Assembly (NCBI RefSeq): GCF_014851865.1
Contig: NZ_JACVAM010000004.1
Location: 62,001 to 126,000 of the forward strand
Source of the DNA: Pseudomonas sp. PDM16
GTDB lineage: Bacteria; Pseudomonadota; Gammaproteobacteria; Pseudomonadales; Pseudomonadaceae
Direction of reading: 5' to 3'
Length of the DNA: 64,000 nucleotides
Part shown: positions 47,847 through 57,381 of the stretch, one piece after another
How positions within the stretch are numbered: position 1 is the stretch's first letter
Layout of the letters: the number at the start of each line of letters is the position of its first letter
The notes under the pieces: generated by a model
What the model saw: the letters and a program-made list of their open reading frames with translations, nothing else
What the model was told of the DNA's origin: nothing
Databases searched by the model: none
Made by a program: the position numbers and the translations under genes

Positions 47847-50297
47847 TTAGCGGACCTTACCGCGGCTCAGCTTGATGTCGTCCTTGGCGAAGTCGTCCAC
47901 GTCGATCACTCTGCGTCGCGCCGTTTCGGCCTGGCGCAGCTGCTCGGCCTCCTCGGCAGTCAGCTGCTGCTCGCGCAGGGCTGCATCGATTTCATGCTCG
48001 CCGGGCTGTAACTGCAGGCCGGCCTTGAGTGCCTTGTGCAGTTTGCGGTGGGTCGGTGCAGCGCCATCGAGCAGGTCGACCGCCTGCTGTAGTGCGGCGA
48101 TTGGATCGTTGGCGCCCTGTGGCCGGTAACAGCCGTCGAGCAGGCTCTCCAGCGCAGGGTCGCCGCGGGTGCGGCCGAGAATGGCCGCGACCTCGGCGTC
48201 CAGCTCGTCGTCCGGGCCCTTGTGCCGGCGTCCCAGAGGGAACACCACGATGCGCAGCAGGCAACCGAACAGGCGGTTTGGGAAGTTACTCAGCAGCTCG
48301 TCCAGTGCTTGCTCGGCGAGGCCGAGATTTTCCTCCAGTGCCCAGCGCAGCAGCGGTTGCAGCGGCTCTGGATTGCCCAGGTCGTGGTAGCGCTTGAGCG
48401 CGGCGCTGGCCAGATAAAGATGGCTGAGTACATCGCCGAGGCGTGCAGACAAACGTTCGCGGCGCTTCAGTTCGCCGCCGAGCAACATCATGCTGCTGTC
48501 GGCCAGCAGGGCGAAGGCCGAGGCCAGGCGATTCAGCGAGCGGAAGTAGGGGCGGCTGAGGTTGTCGCCGGGTACGTTGCCGAAGCGGCTCAGGGTCAGG
48601 CCATGCAGCAGGGCGCCGGCGGCGTTGCCGACGGCGAAGCCCACGTGTCTGAGCAGCAGATCGTCGAACTCCAGCAGGGCCTGCTCATGGTCTTCGCGAC
48701 CCGCCAGTGCCATTTCGTCCAGTACGAAGGGATGGCAGCGAATGGCGCCCTGGCCGAAGATCATCAGGTTGCGCGAGAGGATGTTGGCACCCTCGACCGT
48801 GATCGACACCGGCACCCCTTGCCAGGCGCGAGCCAGATAGTTGTTCGGGCCCATGATGATGGCCTTGCCGCCGTGTACGTCCATGGCGTGGCCGATACAT
48901 TCGCGGCCGCGCTCGGTCAGGTGGTATTTGAGGATGGCCGACAGTACCGAGGGCTTCTCGCCCAGATCTACCGCGCTGGCGGTGAGGGTGCGTGCGCTAT
49001 CCATCATCCAGGCGTTGCCAGCGATGCGTGCCAGCGCTTCCTGGATGCCTTCGAACGCTGCCAGTGGCACGCCGAACTGTTCACGCACGCGGCAGTACTG
49101 GCCGCTGACCAGGCCAGACATCTTCGCCGCGCCAGTTCCGCCAGCGGGCAGGGAGATGGAACGGCCCACGGACAGGCAGTTCATCAGCATCATCCAGCCC
49201 TTGCCGAGGTACTCCTGGCCGCCGATCAGGCAGCTCAGCGGCACGAACACGTCCTTGCCTGAGTTGGGCCCGTTCATGAAGGCGGCGCCGAGCGGCAGGT
49301 GACGGCGGCCGATTTCCACGCCGGGTGTGTCGGTGGGAATCAGCGCCAGGCTGATGCCGAGGTCTTCCTTGTCGCCCAGCAGATGGTCTGGGTCATAGGC
49401 CTTGAAGGCCAGGCCGAGCAGCGTGGCGACCGGGCCGAGGGTGATGTAGCGTTTTTCCCAGGCCAGGCTTAGGCCGAGCACTTCCTCGCCATTCCACTGG
49501 CCTTTGCAGATGATGCCGGTGTCTGGCATTGCGCCGGCATCGGAGCCGGCCAGCGGGCCGGTGAGGGCGAAGCAGGGAATTTCCTCGCCGCGCGCCAGGC
49601 GCGGTAGGTAGTGCTGGCGCTGTTCGTCGGTGCCGTAATGCAGCAACAGTTCGGCCGGGCCGAGGGAATTGGGCACCATCACGGTGGAAGCGAGGTCGCC
49701 GGAGCGGGTCGACAGCTTCATTACCACCTGGGAGTGGGCATAGGCGGAGAAGCCCTTGCCGCCATATTCCTTGGGAATGATCAGGCCGAAGAAGCCGTTG
49801 CTCTTGATGTGTTGCCAGGCCTTTTCGGGCAGGTCCAGCTGCTGGCCGATCTCCCAGTCGCTGACCATCGCGCACAGCTCTTCCACCGGGCCATCAATAA
49901 AGGCGCGTTCTTCGTCGCTGAGCTTGGCGGCGGGGTAGTTCAGCAGTACGTCCCAGTCCGGGCGGCCGCTGAACAACTGGCCATCCCACCACACGGTGCC
50001 GGCCTCGATGGCATCGCGCTCGGTGGCGGACATCGGCGGCAGTACCTTCTGGAACCAGCCGAACAGCGGGCCGGTAATCAGCTTGCGGCGCAACTCCGGC
50101 AGGGCGATGGGAATGGCCACGCCGAGCCACAGTAGCCAGAGCAGCAGTTCCAGCCAGCCGGGTGCATTGCCGAACAGACCGAGCAGGATCAGGTAACCGG
50201 CGACCATGCCCAGAGCGGGCAGGGCGGCCATGCGGGAATAGGCGAGATAGGCGACGCCGAACAACAGAATCAGCAACCAGACAGCGAGCATGCGCAA
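47847..50297 (-). CDS. fadE: FadE-type acyl-CoA dehydrogenase
   Basis: This 816-residue protein is close to E. coli FadE (814). It has N-terminal membrane spans (residues 1-70, for example MLAVWLLILLFGVAYLAY), the acyl-CoA dehydrogenase fold in the middle (IIPKEYGGKGFSAYAHSQVV, CFALTGPLAGSDAGAMPD, REQFGVPLAAFEGIQEAL) and the long C-terminal DUF1974-type region. FadE catalyses the first step of fatty-acid beta-oxidation using FAD, at the membrane. Paralogues are common in Pseudomonas, so substrate length cannot be told. The terminator lies just downstream. Confidence 0.93.
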   Translation of the reverse strand: MRMLAVWLLILLFGVAYLAYSRMAALPALGMVAGYLILLGLFGNAPGWLELLLWLLWLGVAIPIALPELRRKLITGPLFGWFQKVLPPMSATERDAIEAGTVWWDGQLFSGRPDWDVLLNYPAAKLSDEERAFIDGPVEELCAMVSDWEIGQQLDLPEKAWQHIKSNGFFGLIIPKEYGGKGFSAYAHSQVVMKLSTRSGDLASTVMVPNSLGPAELLLHYGTDEQRQHYLPRLARGEEIPCFALTGPLAGSDAGAMPDTGIICKGQWNGEEVLGLSLAWEKRYITLGPVATLLGLAFKAYDPDHLLGDKEDLGISLALIPTDTPGVEIGRRHLPLGAAFMNGPNSGKDVFVPLSCLIGGQEYLGKGWMMLMNCLSVGRSISLPAGGTGAAKMSGLVSGQYCRVREQFGVPLAAFEGIQEALARIAGNAWMMDSARTLTASAVDLGEKPSVLSAILKYHLTERGRECIGHAMDVHGGKAIIMGPNNYLARAWQGVPVSITVEGANILSRNLMIFGQGAIRCHPFVLDEMALAGREDHEQALLEFDDLLLRHVGFAVGNAAGALLHGLTLSRFGNVPGDNLSRPYFRSLNRLASAFALLADSSMMLLGGELKRRERLSARLGDVLSHLYLASAALKRYHDLGNPEPLQPLLRWALEENLGLAEQALDELLSNFPNRLFGCLLRIVVFPLGRRHKGPDDELDAEVAAILGRTRGDPALESLLDGCYRPQGANDPIAALQQAVDLLDGAAPTHRKLHKALKAGLQLQPGEHEIDAALREQQLTAEEAEQLRQAETARRRVIDVDDFAKDDIKLSRGKVR

Positions 50298-50406
50298 TCC
50301 TCCGTGAGACCGGCCTTGGCGGTAAGGCCGGCGAGCTTGGCCGGATCGTCGTGTACCCGGCGTGACAGGGCTGGATAGACTGGAATCAGCACCTTGGAGA
50401 ATCCTG

Positions 50407-51081
50407 ATGCAGTCCAGCCTTATACCCAGCCGCTTCGTGGATAGTGACCACCCCAGGGTAGTCGAGTTCGCAGAGCTTTCGCGTGGCCCCAGCTGCGACC
50501 CTCGCGCGCAGGCGGTGAGTCTGTACTATGCGGTGCGCGATCAGATCCGCTACAACCCCTACGTGTTCAGCCCTGACCACGAGACGCTCAAGGCCAGCCA
50601 TGCGTTGGTTGCCGGCGAGTCCTACTGCGTGCCCAAAGCCCTGTTGCTGGCGGCTTGCGCTAGGCATTGCGAGATACCGGCGCGCATCGGCTTGGCCGAT
50701 GTGCGTAACCATCTGTCCACCCCGCGTTTGATCGAAATGCTGCGCAGTGAGGTGTTTGCCATGCATGGCTACACCGAGCTGTTCATCGAAGGTCAGTGGG
50801 TCAAGGCCACGCCGGCGTTCAACCTGGCGCTGTGCCAGATGTTCAAGGTGGAGCCGCTGGAGTTCGATGGGCGCAGCGACAGCGTCTTCCATCCTTTCAA
50901 CGCCGACGGGGCGCGCTACGTGGAGTATCTGGCTGACCATGGTCAGTTCGACGACCTGCCGCTGGAGCTGTTCTTCGGCCACCTGCGCCAGTGCTATCCG
51001 CATCTGTTCGAAGAGGGCTCGGCCTTCCTGCGCGGCGATCTGCAGGCAGAGGCCGCGTCAATGCATGAAGGAGGTCGATAG
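50407..51081 (+). CDS. Transglutaminase-like cysteine protease-fold protein
   Basis: The ATG at 50407 (GGAGA upstream) gives 224 residues. SYCVPKALLLAACARHCEIP holds the catalytic Cys, and HGYTELFIEGQWVKATPAFN holds the His. This is the plan of prokaryotic transglutaminase-like proteins. The third catalytic position is less canonical. It is divergent from fadE. Function in the cell is unknown. Confidence 0.8.
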   Translation: MQSSLIPSRFVDSDHPRVVEFAELSRGPSCDPRAQAVSLYYAVRDQIRYNPYVFSPDHETLKASHALVAGESYCVPKALLLAACARHCEIPARIGLADVRNHLSTPRLIEMLRSEVFAMHGYTELFIEGQWVKATPAFNLALCQMFKVEPLEFDGRSDSVFHPFNADGARYVEYLADHGQFDDLPLELFFGHLRQCYPHLFEEGSAFLRGDLQAEAASMHEGGR

Positions 51082-51205
51082 TTAACATCAGTCTCGCGGG
51101 CTTTTTTCCTGGGCCGCAGGCGGGCAGGCTACCCTGAAACCAATGGTTGCAATTGTCCTGCCCGGACCCTATCTAAGCCTTCCCATCGCTGAGTAGCTAT
51201 CCCTC

Positions 51206-52138
51206 ATGAGTTCTGCGCTGTCCATTCGGCAACTGACCAAGACCTACGACAACGGTTTCCAGGCCCTCAAGGGCATCGATCTCGATGTCGCCGAGGGCGA
51301 CTTCTTCGCCCTGCTCGGCCCTAACGGCGCGGGCAAGTCCACCACCATCGGCATCCTCTCCACCCTGGTAAACAAAAGTGGCGGTACTGTCGAGGTGTTC
51401 GGTCATGACCTGGATCGCGACCCTTCCGGGCTCAAGCGTTGCCTCGGCGTAGTACCGCAAGAGTTCAACTTCAGCCAGTTCGAAAAGGTCTTCGATATCG
51501 TCGTGACCCAGGCCGGCTACTACGGCATTCCACAACGTCTGGCCAAGGAGCGTGCCGAGCAGTACTTGAATCAACTCGGCCTGTGGGACAAGCGCAACGA
51601 GGCTGCACGCATGCTCTCCGGTGGCATGAAGCGGCGCCTGATGATCGCTCGGGCGCTGGTCCACGAGCCGCGCCTGCTGATCCTCGACGAGCCCACTGCC
51701 GGTGTGGACATCGAGCTGCGCCGCTCCATGTGGAGTTTCCTCACCGAGCTGAACCAGAAGGGCATTACCATCATCCTAACCACGCATTACCTGGAAGAGG
51801 CCGAACAGCTGTGCCGCCATATCGGCATCATCGACCACGGCAGCATCGTCGAGAACACCAGCATGAAGGCGCTGCTCAAGACTTTGCATGTAGAGACCTT
51901 CCTGCTCGACCTGAAGGAGAGCCTGACGGCGGCGCCGTTGCTGCAGGGTTACCCGGTGAGCCTGGTCGACCACCACACCCTGGAGGTGCAAGTGGAGAAG
52001 AGCTTGGGCATCACTGAACTGTTCCGCCAACTGGCGATGCAGAACATCGAGGTGCTCAGCCTGCGCAACAAGAGCAACCGTCTCGAGGAGCTGTTCGTCT
52101 CCCTGGTGCAGAACAACCTGGCGAAGGTGGCGAAATGA
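51206..52138 (+). CDS. ABC-2-type transporter ATPase (YadG-like)
   Basis: The 310-residue product has Walker A GPNGAGKST, signature LSGGMKRRL, Walker B LLILDEPTAGVD and H-loop LTTHYLEEAE. Length and sequence style match E. coli YadG (308). It overlaps the permease gene as ATGA, so they form one exporter. The substrate is unknown; drug or polymer export is usual for the class. Confidence 0.93.
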   Translation: MSSALSIRQLTKTYDNGFQALKGIDLDVAEGDFFALLGPNGAGKSTTIGILSTLVNKSGGTVEVFGHDLDRDPSGLKRCLGVVPQEFNFSQFEKVFDIVVTQAGYYGIPQRLAKERAEQYLNQLGLWDKRNEAARMLSGGMKRRLMIARALVHEPRLLILDEPTAGVDIELRRSMWSFLTELNQKGITIILTTHYLEEAEQLCRHIGIIDHGSIVENTSMKALLKTLHVETFLLDLKESLTAAPLLQGYPVSLVDHHTLEVQVEKSLGITELFRQLAMQNIEVLSLRNKSNRLEELFVSLVQNNLAKVAK

Positions 52139-52914
52139 GTCCGGAATTCGCCTCCAACTGGGTCGCCCTGCAGACCATCGTGCGCCGTGAGGTGCGCCGC
52201 TTCATGCGCATCTGGCCGCAGACGTTGTTGCCGCCAGCGATCACCATGGCGTTGTACTTCGTGATCTTTGGTCGTCTGATCGGCAGCCAGGTCGGTGGTG
52301 TCGGTGAGTTCTCCTACATGGAATTCATCGTGCCGGGACTGATCATGATGTCGGTGATCACCAACTCCTACAGCAACGTGGTGTCGAGCTTCTTCAGCAG
52401 CAAGTTCCAGCGCAACATCGAGGAGCTGCTGGTATCGCCGGTGTCGCCACACACCATCCTTATCGGCTACACCATTGGCGGCGCCCTGCGCGGCCTGGCG
52501 GTGGCGCTGATCGTCACGCTGTTGTCGCTGTTCTTCACCCAGTTGCAGGTGCATCACCTGGGCGTGACGGTGCTGGTGATACTGCTCACCGCCATCACGT
52601 TCTCGCTGGGCGGCTTTATCAACGCCGTGTATGCGCGCAACTTCGACGACATTTCGATCGTGCCGACCTTCGTGCTGACGCCACTGACCTATCTGGGCGG
52701 GGTGTTCTACTCGATCAGCCTGTTGCCGGAGTTCTGGCAGCACGTGTCGTTGATCAACCCCATCCTGCACATGGTCAACGCCTTCCGGTACGGCATCCTC
52801 GGCGTCTCCGACATCAATATCGGCATCGCCATCGGCATGATGCTGCTGGCCAGCAGTCTGTTGTACCTGTTCTGCATTCGCCTGCTGAAAAGCGGCAGGG
52901 GCATGCGGCAGTAA
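52135..52914 (+). CDS. ABC-2-type transporter permease (YadH-like)
   Basis: The 259-residue product has about six membrane spans (for example TLLPPAITMALYFVIFGRL, LAVALIVTLLSLFFTQL, MMLLASSLLYLFCIRLL) and the ABC-2 permease pattern FIVPGLIMMSVITNSYSNVV. It pairs with the preceding ATPase. Confidence 0.93.
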   Translation: MSPEFASNWVALQTIVRREVRRFMRIWPQTLLPPAITMALYFVIFGRLIGSQVGGVGEFSYMEFIVPGLIMMSVITNSYSNVVSSFFSSKFQRNIEELLVSPVSPHTILIGYTIGGALRGLAVALIVTLLSLFFTQLQVHHLGVTVLVILLTAITFSLGGFINAVYARNFDDISIVPTFVLTPLTYLGGVFYSISLLPEFWQHVSLINPILHMVNAFRYGILGVSDINIGIAIGMMLLASSLLYLFCIRLLKSGRGMRQ

Positions 52915-53033
52915 CGGCATCACCAGGAAATATGGAGTCACAGGCTGGCGCCAGATTTACTTGTCACTGACAATCCCGTCACGGCATAGCCGTTAGACTC
53001 CCTCGCTTACTCCAATGACAAGAGGCAAGGTGG

Positions 53034-54056
53034 ATGATTGTCCGTCGCGTGCTGTGGCCCCTGATGTTGGGCCTGCTCGGCAGTAGTCTGGTGCTGGCTG
53101 AGCAGAGGACCCTGGTGGAAGTGGCGCAGCCCGAGCGTACGCTGGTACGTGACGAGCTGATCACCTTCGGTTCGCTGCGTTCGGATGAGTCCACCATGAT
53201 CCGCCCGGAAGTCGAGGGCCGAATCGCCATCCTGTATTTTCAGGAAGGCCAGGCAGTGAAATCCGGCGACCTGTTGGTCGGTCTCGACGATGCCATTGCC
53301 CGCGCTGAACTGGCCCAGGCCCGCGCCAACCTCGATCTTGCCGAGAAAAGCTTCGCTCGCGCGCAGATGCTGTTCAAGCGTGGTGCCAGCAACGCCCAGG
53401 CCCTCGACGAAGCCAGCTCCCAACAACAGGCTGCCCGTGCCAGCCTGGCTTTGTCCCAGGCGCGCTTGGACAAAACGCAGATCCGCGCGCCCTATGACGG
53501 TGTGCTCGGCCTACGCCTGGTCAGTATCGGCGACTACCTCAGCCCCGGCGAAGACATCGTCAACCTGGAAGTGCTCGACCCGCTCAAGGTCGACTTCCGC
53601 GTGCCGCAGAAGGCGGTCAGCCAGGTGCGTATCGGTCAGGTCGTGGAGCTGACGCTGGACACCTTCGGCGGCGAGCGCTTCCAGGGCAGGATCATCGCTC
53701 TCAACCCGCGGCTGGACGAGGTTGGCCGCAGCCAGGCCATTCGCGCCCAGGTGGCCAACAGCGACCACCGGCTCAAGCCCGGGCAGTTCGTCAAGGTGTC
53801 GGTGATCCTCGCCGAGCGCCCGAAGGCGCTGGTGATTCCGGAAGAGGCGGTGATGCCCATGGGCCAGCTGCTGTTCGTCAACCTGGTGGTGGATGGCAAG
53901 GTCGAGCGTCGGCAGATTCGCATCGGCCAGCGCCTGCGCGGCCGTGCCGAGGTGGTGGAAGGGCTGCAGGGTGATGAGACAGTGATCAGTGCCGGTTGGC
54001 AGAAGGTCGGCCCCGGAGATGAGGTACGCACCGTCCAGCGCGGGGAGGGCGCATGA
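53034..54056 (+). CDS. RND efflux periplasmic adaptor (membrane fusion protein)
   Basis: The 340-residue product has a signal peptide (MIVRRVLWPLMLGLLGSSLV), a lipoyl-like half (VEGRIAILYFQEGQAVKSGD), an alpha hairpin (residues about 85-140), and the second lipoyl half (KTQIRAPYDGVLGLRLVSIG). There is no lipobox. The next gene overlaps by 4 bp. It links the RND pump to an outer-membrane channel; none is encoded next to it. Confidence 0.93.
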   Translation: MIVRRVLWPLMLGLLGSSLVLAEQRTLVEVAQPERTLVRDELITFGSLRSDESTMIRPEVEGRIAILYFQEGQAVKSGDLLVGLDDAIARAELAQARANLDLAEKSFARAQMLFKRGASNAQALDEASSQQQAARASLALSQARLDKTQIRAPYDGVLGLRLVSIGDYLSPGEDIVNLEVLDPLKVDFRVPQKAVSQVRIGQVVELTLDTFGGERFQGRIIALNPRLDEVGRSQAIRAQVANSDHRLKPGQFVKVSVILAERPKALVIPEEAVMPMGQLLFVNLVVDGKVERRQIRIGQRLRGRAEVVEGLQGDETVISAGWQKVGPGDEVRTVQRGEGA

Positions 54057-57000
54057 CCCTCTCCGACATCTGCATCCGCCGGCCGGTGTTCGCCACCGTG
54101 CTGTCGCTGATCATCGTTTTGCTCGGCCTGTTGGCTTACCAGCGCCTGGCGGTGCGCGAGTACCCGAACATCGACGTGCCGATCGTCACGGTCAACGTCA
54201 TCTACCCCGGCGCCAGCCCGGAAATCATGGAGTCCCAGGTCGCCCAGCCGATCGAGGACGTGCTGTCCGGCATCGAGGGGCTGGACTTCGTCAGCTCCAT
54301 CAGTCGCTCGGAAAACACCCAGATTACCGCCCAGTTCCGCCTTGGCAGCAACTCCGACGAGGCCGCCAACGACGTGCGTGATCGTCTGGGCCGGGTGCGT
54401 AGCCTGCTGCCGGACGAAATCGACGAACCGATGGTGCAGAAGGTCGAGGCCGATGCCCAGCCGGTGGTGTGGTTGGCCTTCTATAGCGAACGCTTCTCCG
54501 CCATGGAGATCACCGATGTGATCGAACGGGTGGTGCAGGACCGGCTGCAAATCATTCCCGGCGTGTCCGAGGTTCAGGTGCGCGGCGCGCGTACCTATGC
54601 CATGCGCATCTGGCTCGACCCGGAGAAGCTGGCTGCCCACGACCTTACCGTGCAGGACGTGGAGGATGCACTGCGCCGGCAGAACGTGGAGATCCCGGCC
54701 GGGCGCATTGAGTCGGTGCAGCGCGAGTTCAGCGTGCTGTCGGAAACCGACCTGAAGACCCCGGAGGAATTCAACCAACTGATCCTCGACGACTCGCGTG
54801 GCTATCTGTTGCGCCTGTCCGACGTCGGCCATGCCGAGATCGGTGCCGCCGACGAGCGTACGGTGGTGCGCTTTACCGGGAGACCGGCAGTGGCGGTAGG
54901 CATGGTCAAGCAGGCCACTGCCAACCCGCTAGAGATATCCGATGGCCTCAACGAGGCCTTGCCGGAGATCCGCGAGCTATTGCCGGAAGGTATGGAGATG
55001 GCGGTGGCCAACGACAACTCGCTGTTCATCCGCGAGTCGATCAAGAACGTTCAGGCCACCATCTGGGAAGCGGTGGTGCTGGTCATCCTGATCATCTTCC
55101 TGTTCCTGCGCTCACTGCGTGCCACTCTGATTCCGCTAGTGACCATTCCGGTGTCGCTGATCGGCGCCTGCGCGCTGATGGCGCTGATGGGCTTCACGAT
55201 CAATACCCTGACCCTGCTGGCCATGGTCCTGGCCATCGGCCTGGTGGTGGATGATGCCATCGTGGTGCTGGAGAACATTCACCGTCACATCGAGCAGGGC
55301 ATGAAACCGATGCAGGCAGCCTTCATCGGCAGCCGTGAGATCGCCTTCCCGGTGATCGCCATGACCCTGACCCTGGCGGCGGTGTATGCGCCGATCGGTT
55401 TCATGCAGGGCACGTCGGGCAAGCTGTTCACCGAGTTCGCCTGGACCCTGGCTGGGGCCGTGCTGGTGTCTGGTTTCGTCGCCCTGACCCTGTCGCCGAT
55501 GATGTGCGGCCACTTGCTCAAGGCCCATGTGCCGCAGCAAAAGCACAATCGCTTCTACAACCTCATCGAAGGCTTCCTCAACGGCCTGACCTACAACTAT
55601 CGCCACTTGCTCGAGCGTACCCTGCGTGCCTGGTGGGCGGTGGTGGCGCTGCTGGTGATCATCCTGCTGCTGTGTGCCTGGTTGTTCAGCGGCCTGCGCA
55701 GCGAGCTGGCGCCGACCGAGGACACCGGCACCATCGTCGGCTCGATCAACGGCCCCGACGGCGCCACCGTCGGCTACACCAGCCGCTACGCGCGGCAGCT
55801 GGAGGCGGCCTACGCCTCGGTGCCGGAGACTAATCGCTACATGGTCATCGTCGGCTTCCCCACGGTGGCCCAGGGCCTGTCGTTCATGAAGCTGGAGGAC
55901 TGGGACAAGCGTTCACGCAGCCAATTCGAAATCCGCGACGAGTTGCTGCCCAAGCTGCAGGACATCCCCGGCGTGCGCGCCTTCCCGATCAACCGCCCGC
56001 CGCTGGGGCAGAGCGCGCGCAATCAGCCGGTCAATTTCGTGATTCGCTCGTCGCTGGAATATGCCGAGTTGCAGCAGTACGTCGACAAGTTGCTGGCTGA
56101 GGTGCGTGGCTACCCAGGGCTGGAGAGCCTGGATACCGACCTCAAGCTCAATACCCCGCAGCTCAAGGTCACGGTCAATCGTGAGCAGGCGGTGGCGGTG
56201 GGCACCGACGTTGCCACCATCGGCCGCAGCATGGAGAGCCTGTTCGGCAGCCGCCAGGTGACCCGCTTCAAGCAGAACGGCGAGCAGTACGACGTACTGG
56301 TGCAGCTGCAAGACGTCGACCGCAGCAACCCCGAAGACCTCAACCGGGTCTACGTGCGTGGGCGCAACGACAACATGGTGCAGCTCTCCAACCTGATCGA
56401 GGTACGCGAGACGGTGGCACCGCGCGAGCTCAACCATTTCAACCAGCTGCGTGCGGTCACGGTCAGCGCCAACGTCGGTTCCGGCTACACCTTGGGTGAG
56501 GCGCTGGATCATCTGGAAGAGAAGGCGCGGGCGATCTTCCCGCCGGACACCCAGTTCGACTACACCGGTATCTCGCGCGACTTCAAGGACTCCAGCAGTG
56601 GCGTGGCGCTGATCTTCGTGCTGGCCCTGGTGTTCATCTTCCTGGTGCTGGCGGCGCAGTTCGAGAGCTTCTTCGACCCGCTGATCATCCTGTTCAGCGT
56701 GCCGTTGTCGATGGCCGGCGCGCTGCTGGCGCTCAAGCTGTTCGGCGGCACCCTCAACATCTACTCGCAGGTGGGCCTGGTGACGCTGATCGGGCTGATC
56801 ACCAAGCACGGCATCCTTATCGTCGAGTTCGCCAACCACTTGCTGCGGGAGGGGCGCGAGCTGGGCGAGGCGGTGCTGGAGGCCTCGGTGCAGCGCCTGC
56901 GGCCGATCCTGATGACCACCGGTGCCATGGTCCTCGGCTCGCTGCCGCTGGCCATCGCCACCGGGGCTGGCGCCGAGAGCCGCCAGCAGATCGGCATGGT

Positions 57001-57121
57001 CATCGTCGGCGGGTTGCTGGTGGGCACCTTCTTCACCCTGTTCGTGGTGCCGACGCTGTATACCCTACTGCGCCGCTGGCGGCCGCTGGGGGTGGAGCAG
57101 GGCGAGGGTGGTTTGGCTTAG
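54053..57121 (+). CDS. RND multidrug-type efflux pump (HAE1 family)
   Basis: The 1022-residue product has the RND plan: a first span IRRPVFATVLSLIIVLLGLL, large periplasmic loops, and the proton-relay helix GLVVDDAIVVLENIHR with its Asp pair. The second set of spans carries ITKHGILIVEFAN with the conserved Lys. Length is typical. With its adaptor it would export hydrophobic compounds; substrates are not predictable. Confidence 0.95.
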   Translation: MTLSDICIRRPVFATVLSLIIVLLGLLAYQRLAVREYPNIDVPIVTVNVIYPGASPEIMESQVAQPIEDVLSGIEGLDFVSSISRSENTQITAQFRLGSNSDEAANDVRDRLGRVRSLLPDEIDEPMVQKVEADAQPVVWLAFYSERFSAMEITDVIERVVQDRLQIIPGVSEVQVRGARTYAMRIWLDPEKLAAHDLTVQDVEDALRRQNVEIPAGRIESVQREFSVLSETDLKTPEEFNQLILDDSRGYLLRLSDVGHAEIGAADERTVVRFTGRPAVAVGMVKQATANPLEISDGLNEALPEIRELLPEGMEMAVANDNSLFIRESIKNVQATIWEAVVLVILIIFLFLRSLRATLIPLVTIPVSLIGACALMALMGFTINTLTLLAMVLAIGLVVDDAIVVLENIHRHIEQGMKPMQAAFIGSREIAFPVIAMTLTLAAVYAPIGFMQGTSGKLFTEFAWTLAGAVLVSGFVALTLSPMMCGHLLKAHVPQQKHNRFYNLIEGFLNGLTYNYRHLLERTLRAWWAVVALLVIILLLCAWLFSGLRSELAPTEDTGTIVGSINGPDGATVGYTSRYARQLEAAYASVPETNRYMVIVGFPTVAQGLSFMKLEDWDKRSRSQFEIRDELLPKLQDIPGVRAFPINRPPLGQSARNQPVNFVIRSSLEYAELQQYVDKLLAEVRGYPGLESLDTDLKLNTPQLKVTVNREQAVAVGTDVATIGRSMESLFGSRQVTRFKQNGEQYDVLVQLQDVDRSNPEDLNRVYVRGRNDNMVQLSNLIEVRETVAPRELNHFNQLRAVTVSANVGSGYTLGEALDHLEEKARAIFPPDTQFDYTGISRDFKDSSSGVALIFVLALVFIFLVLAAQFESFFDPLIILFSVPLSMAGALLALKLFGGTLNIYSQVGLVTLIGLITKHGILIVEFANHLLREGRELGEAVLEASVQRLRPILMTTGAMVLGSLPLAIATGAGAESRQQIGMVIVGGLLVGTFFTLFVVPTLYTLLRRWRPLGVEQGEGGLA

Positions 57122-57142
57122 GTCGTTTGCAGTCTGTGCAGT

Positions 57143-57350
57143 CGGCCGCTTCCGGCCGATTCTGTTGAAAAACTCGATGTGCGACAGAGCTACTTGCTCG
57201 TAGCCGGAAAAATGTACAAATCGAGCGCTTCTACGCGAAATCCAGAGCAACTCGACCAGCGCAACGATTCAGATTTCAGCCTCAGCCGCGCACTTTCGGC
57301 GAAGAAAATCTCCGAGGGAGTTTTTCAACAGAATCGGCCAGAAGCGGACG
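57143..57350. mobile_element. Short inverted-repeat element (MITE-like or IS remnant)
   Basis: GGCCGATTCTGTTGAAAAAC plus TC at 57154-57175 is exactly repeated in inverted orientation at 57318-57339. With a few mismatches the arms extend to about 57143 and 57350. The 142-bp centre has no transposase ORF. The layout matches a non-autonomous element or the leftover ends of an insertion sequence. No clear target duplication was seen. Confidence 0.6.
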
Positions 57351-57381
57351 CTCGGAAGCGAGCAGCTGGCTCCGGGGAAAG

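Noticed and set aside
48222..49262. A 346-codon plus-strand frame
   Set aside because: Antisense to fadE, whose frame has strong family motifs.
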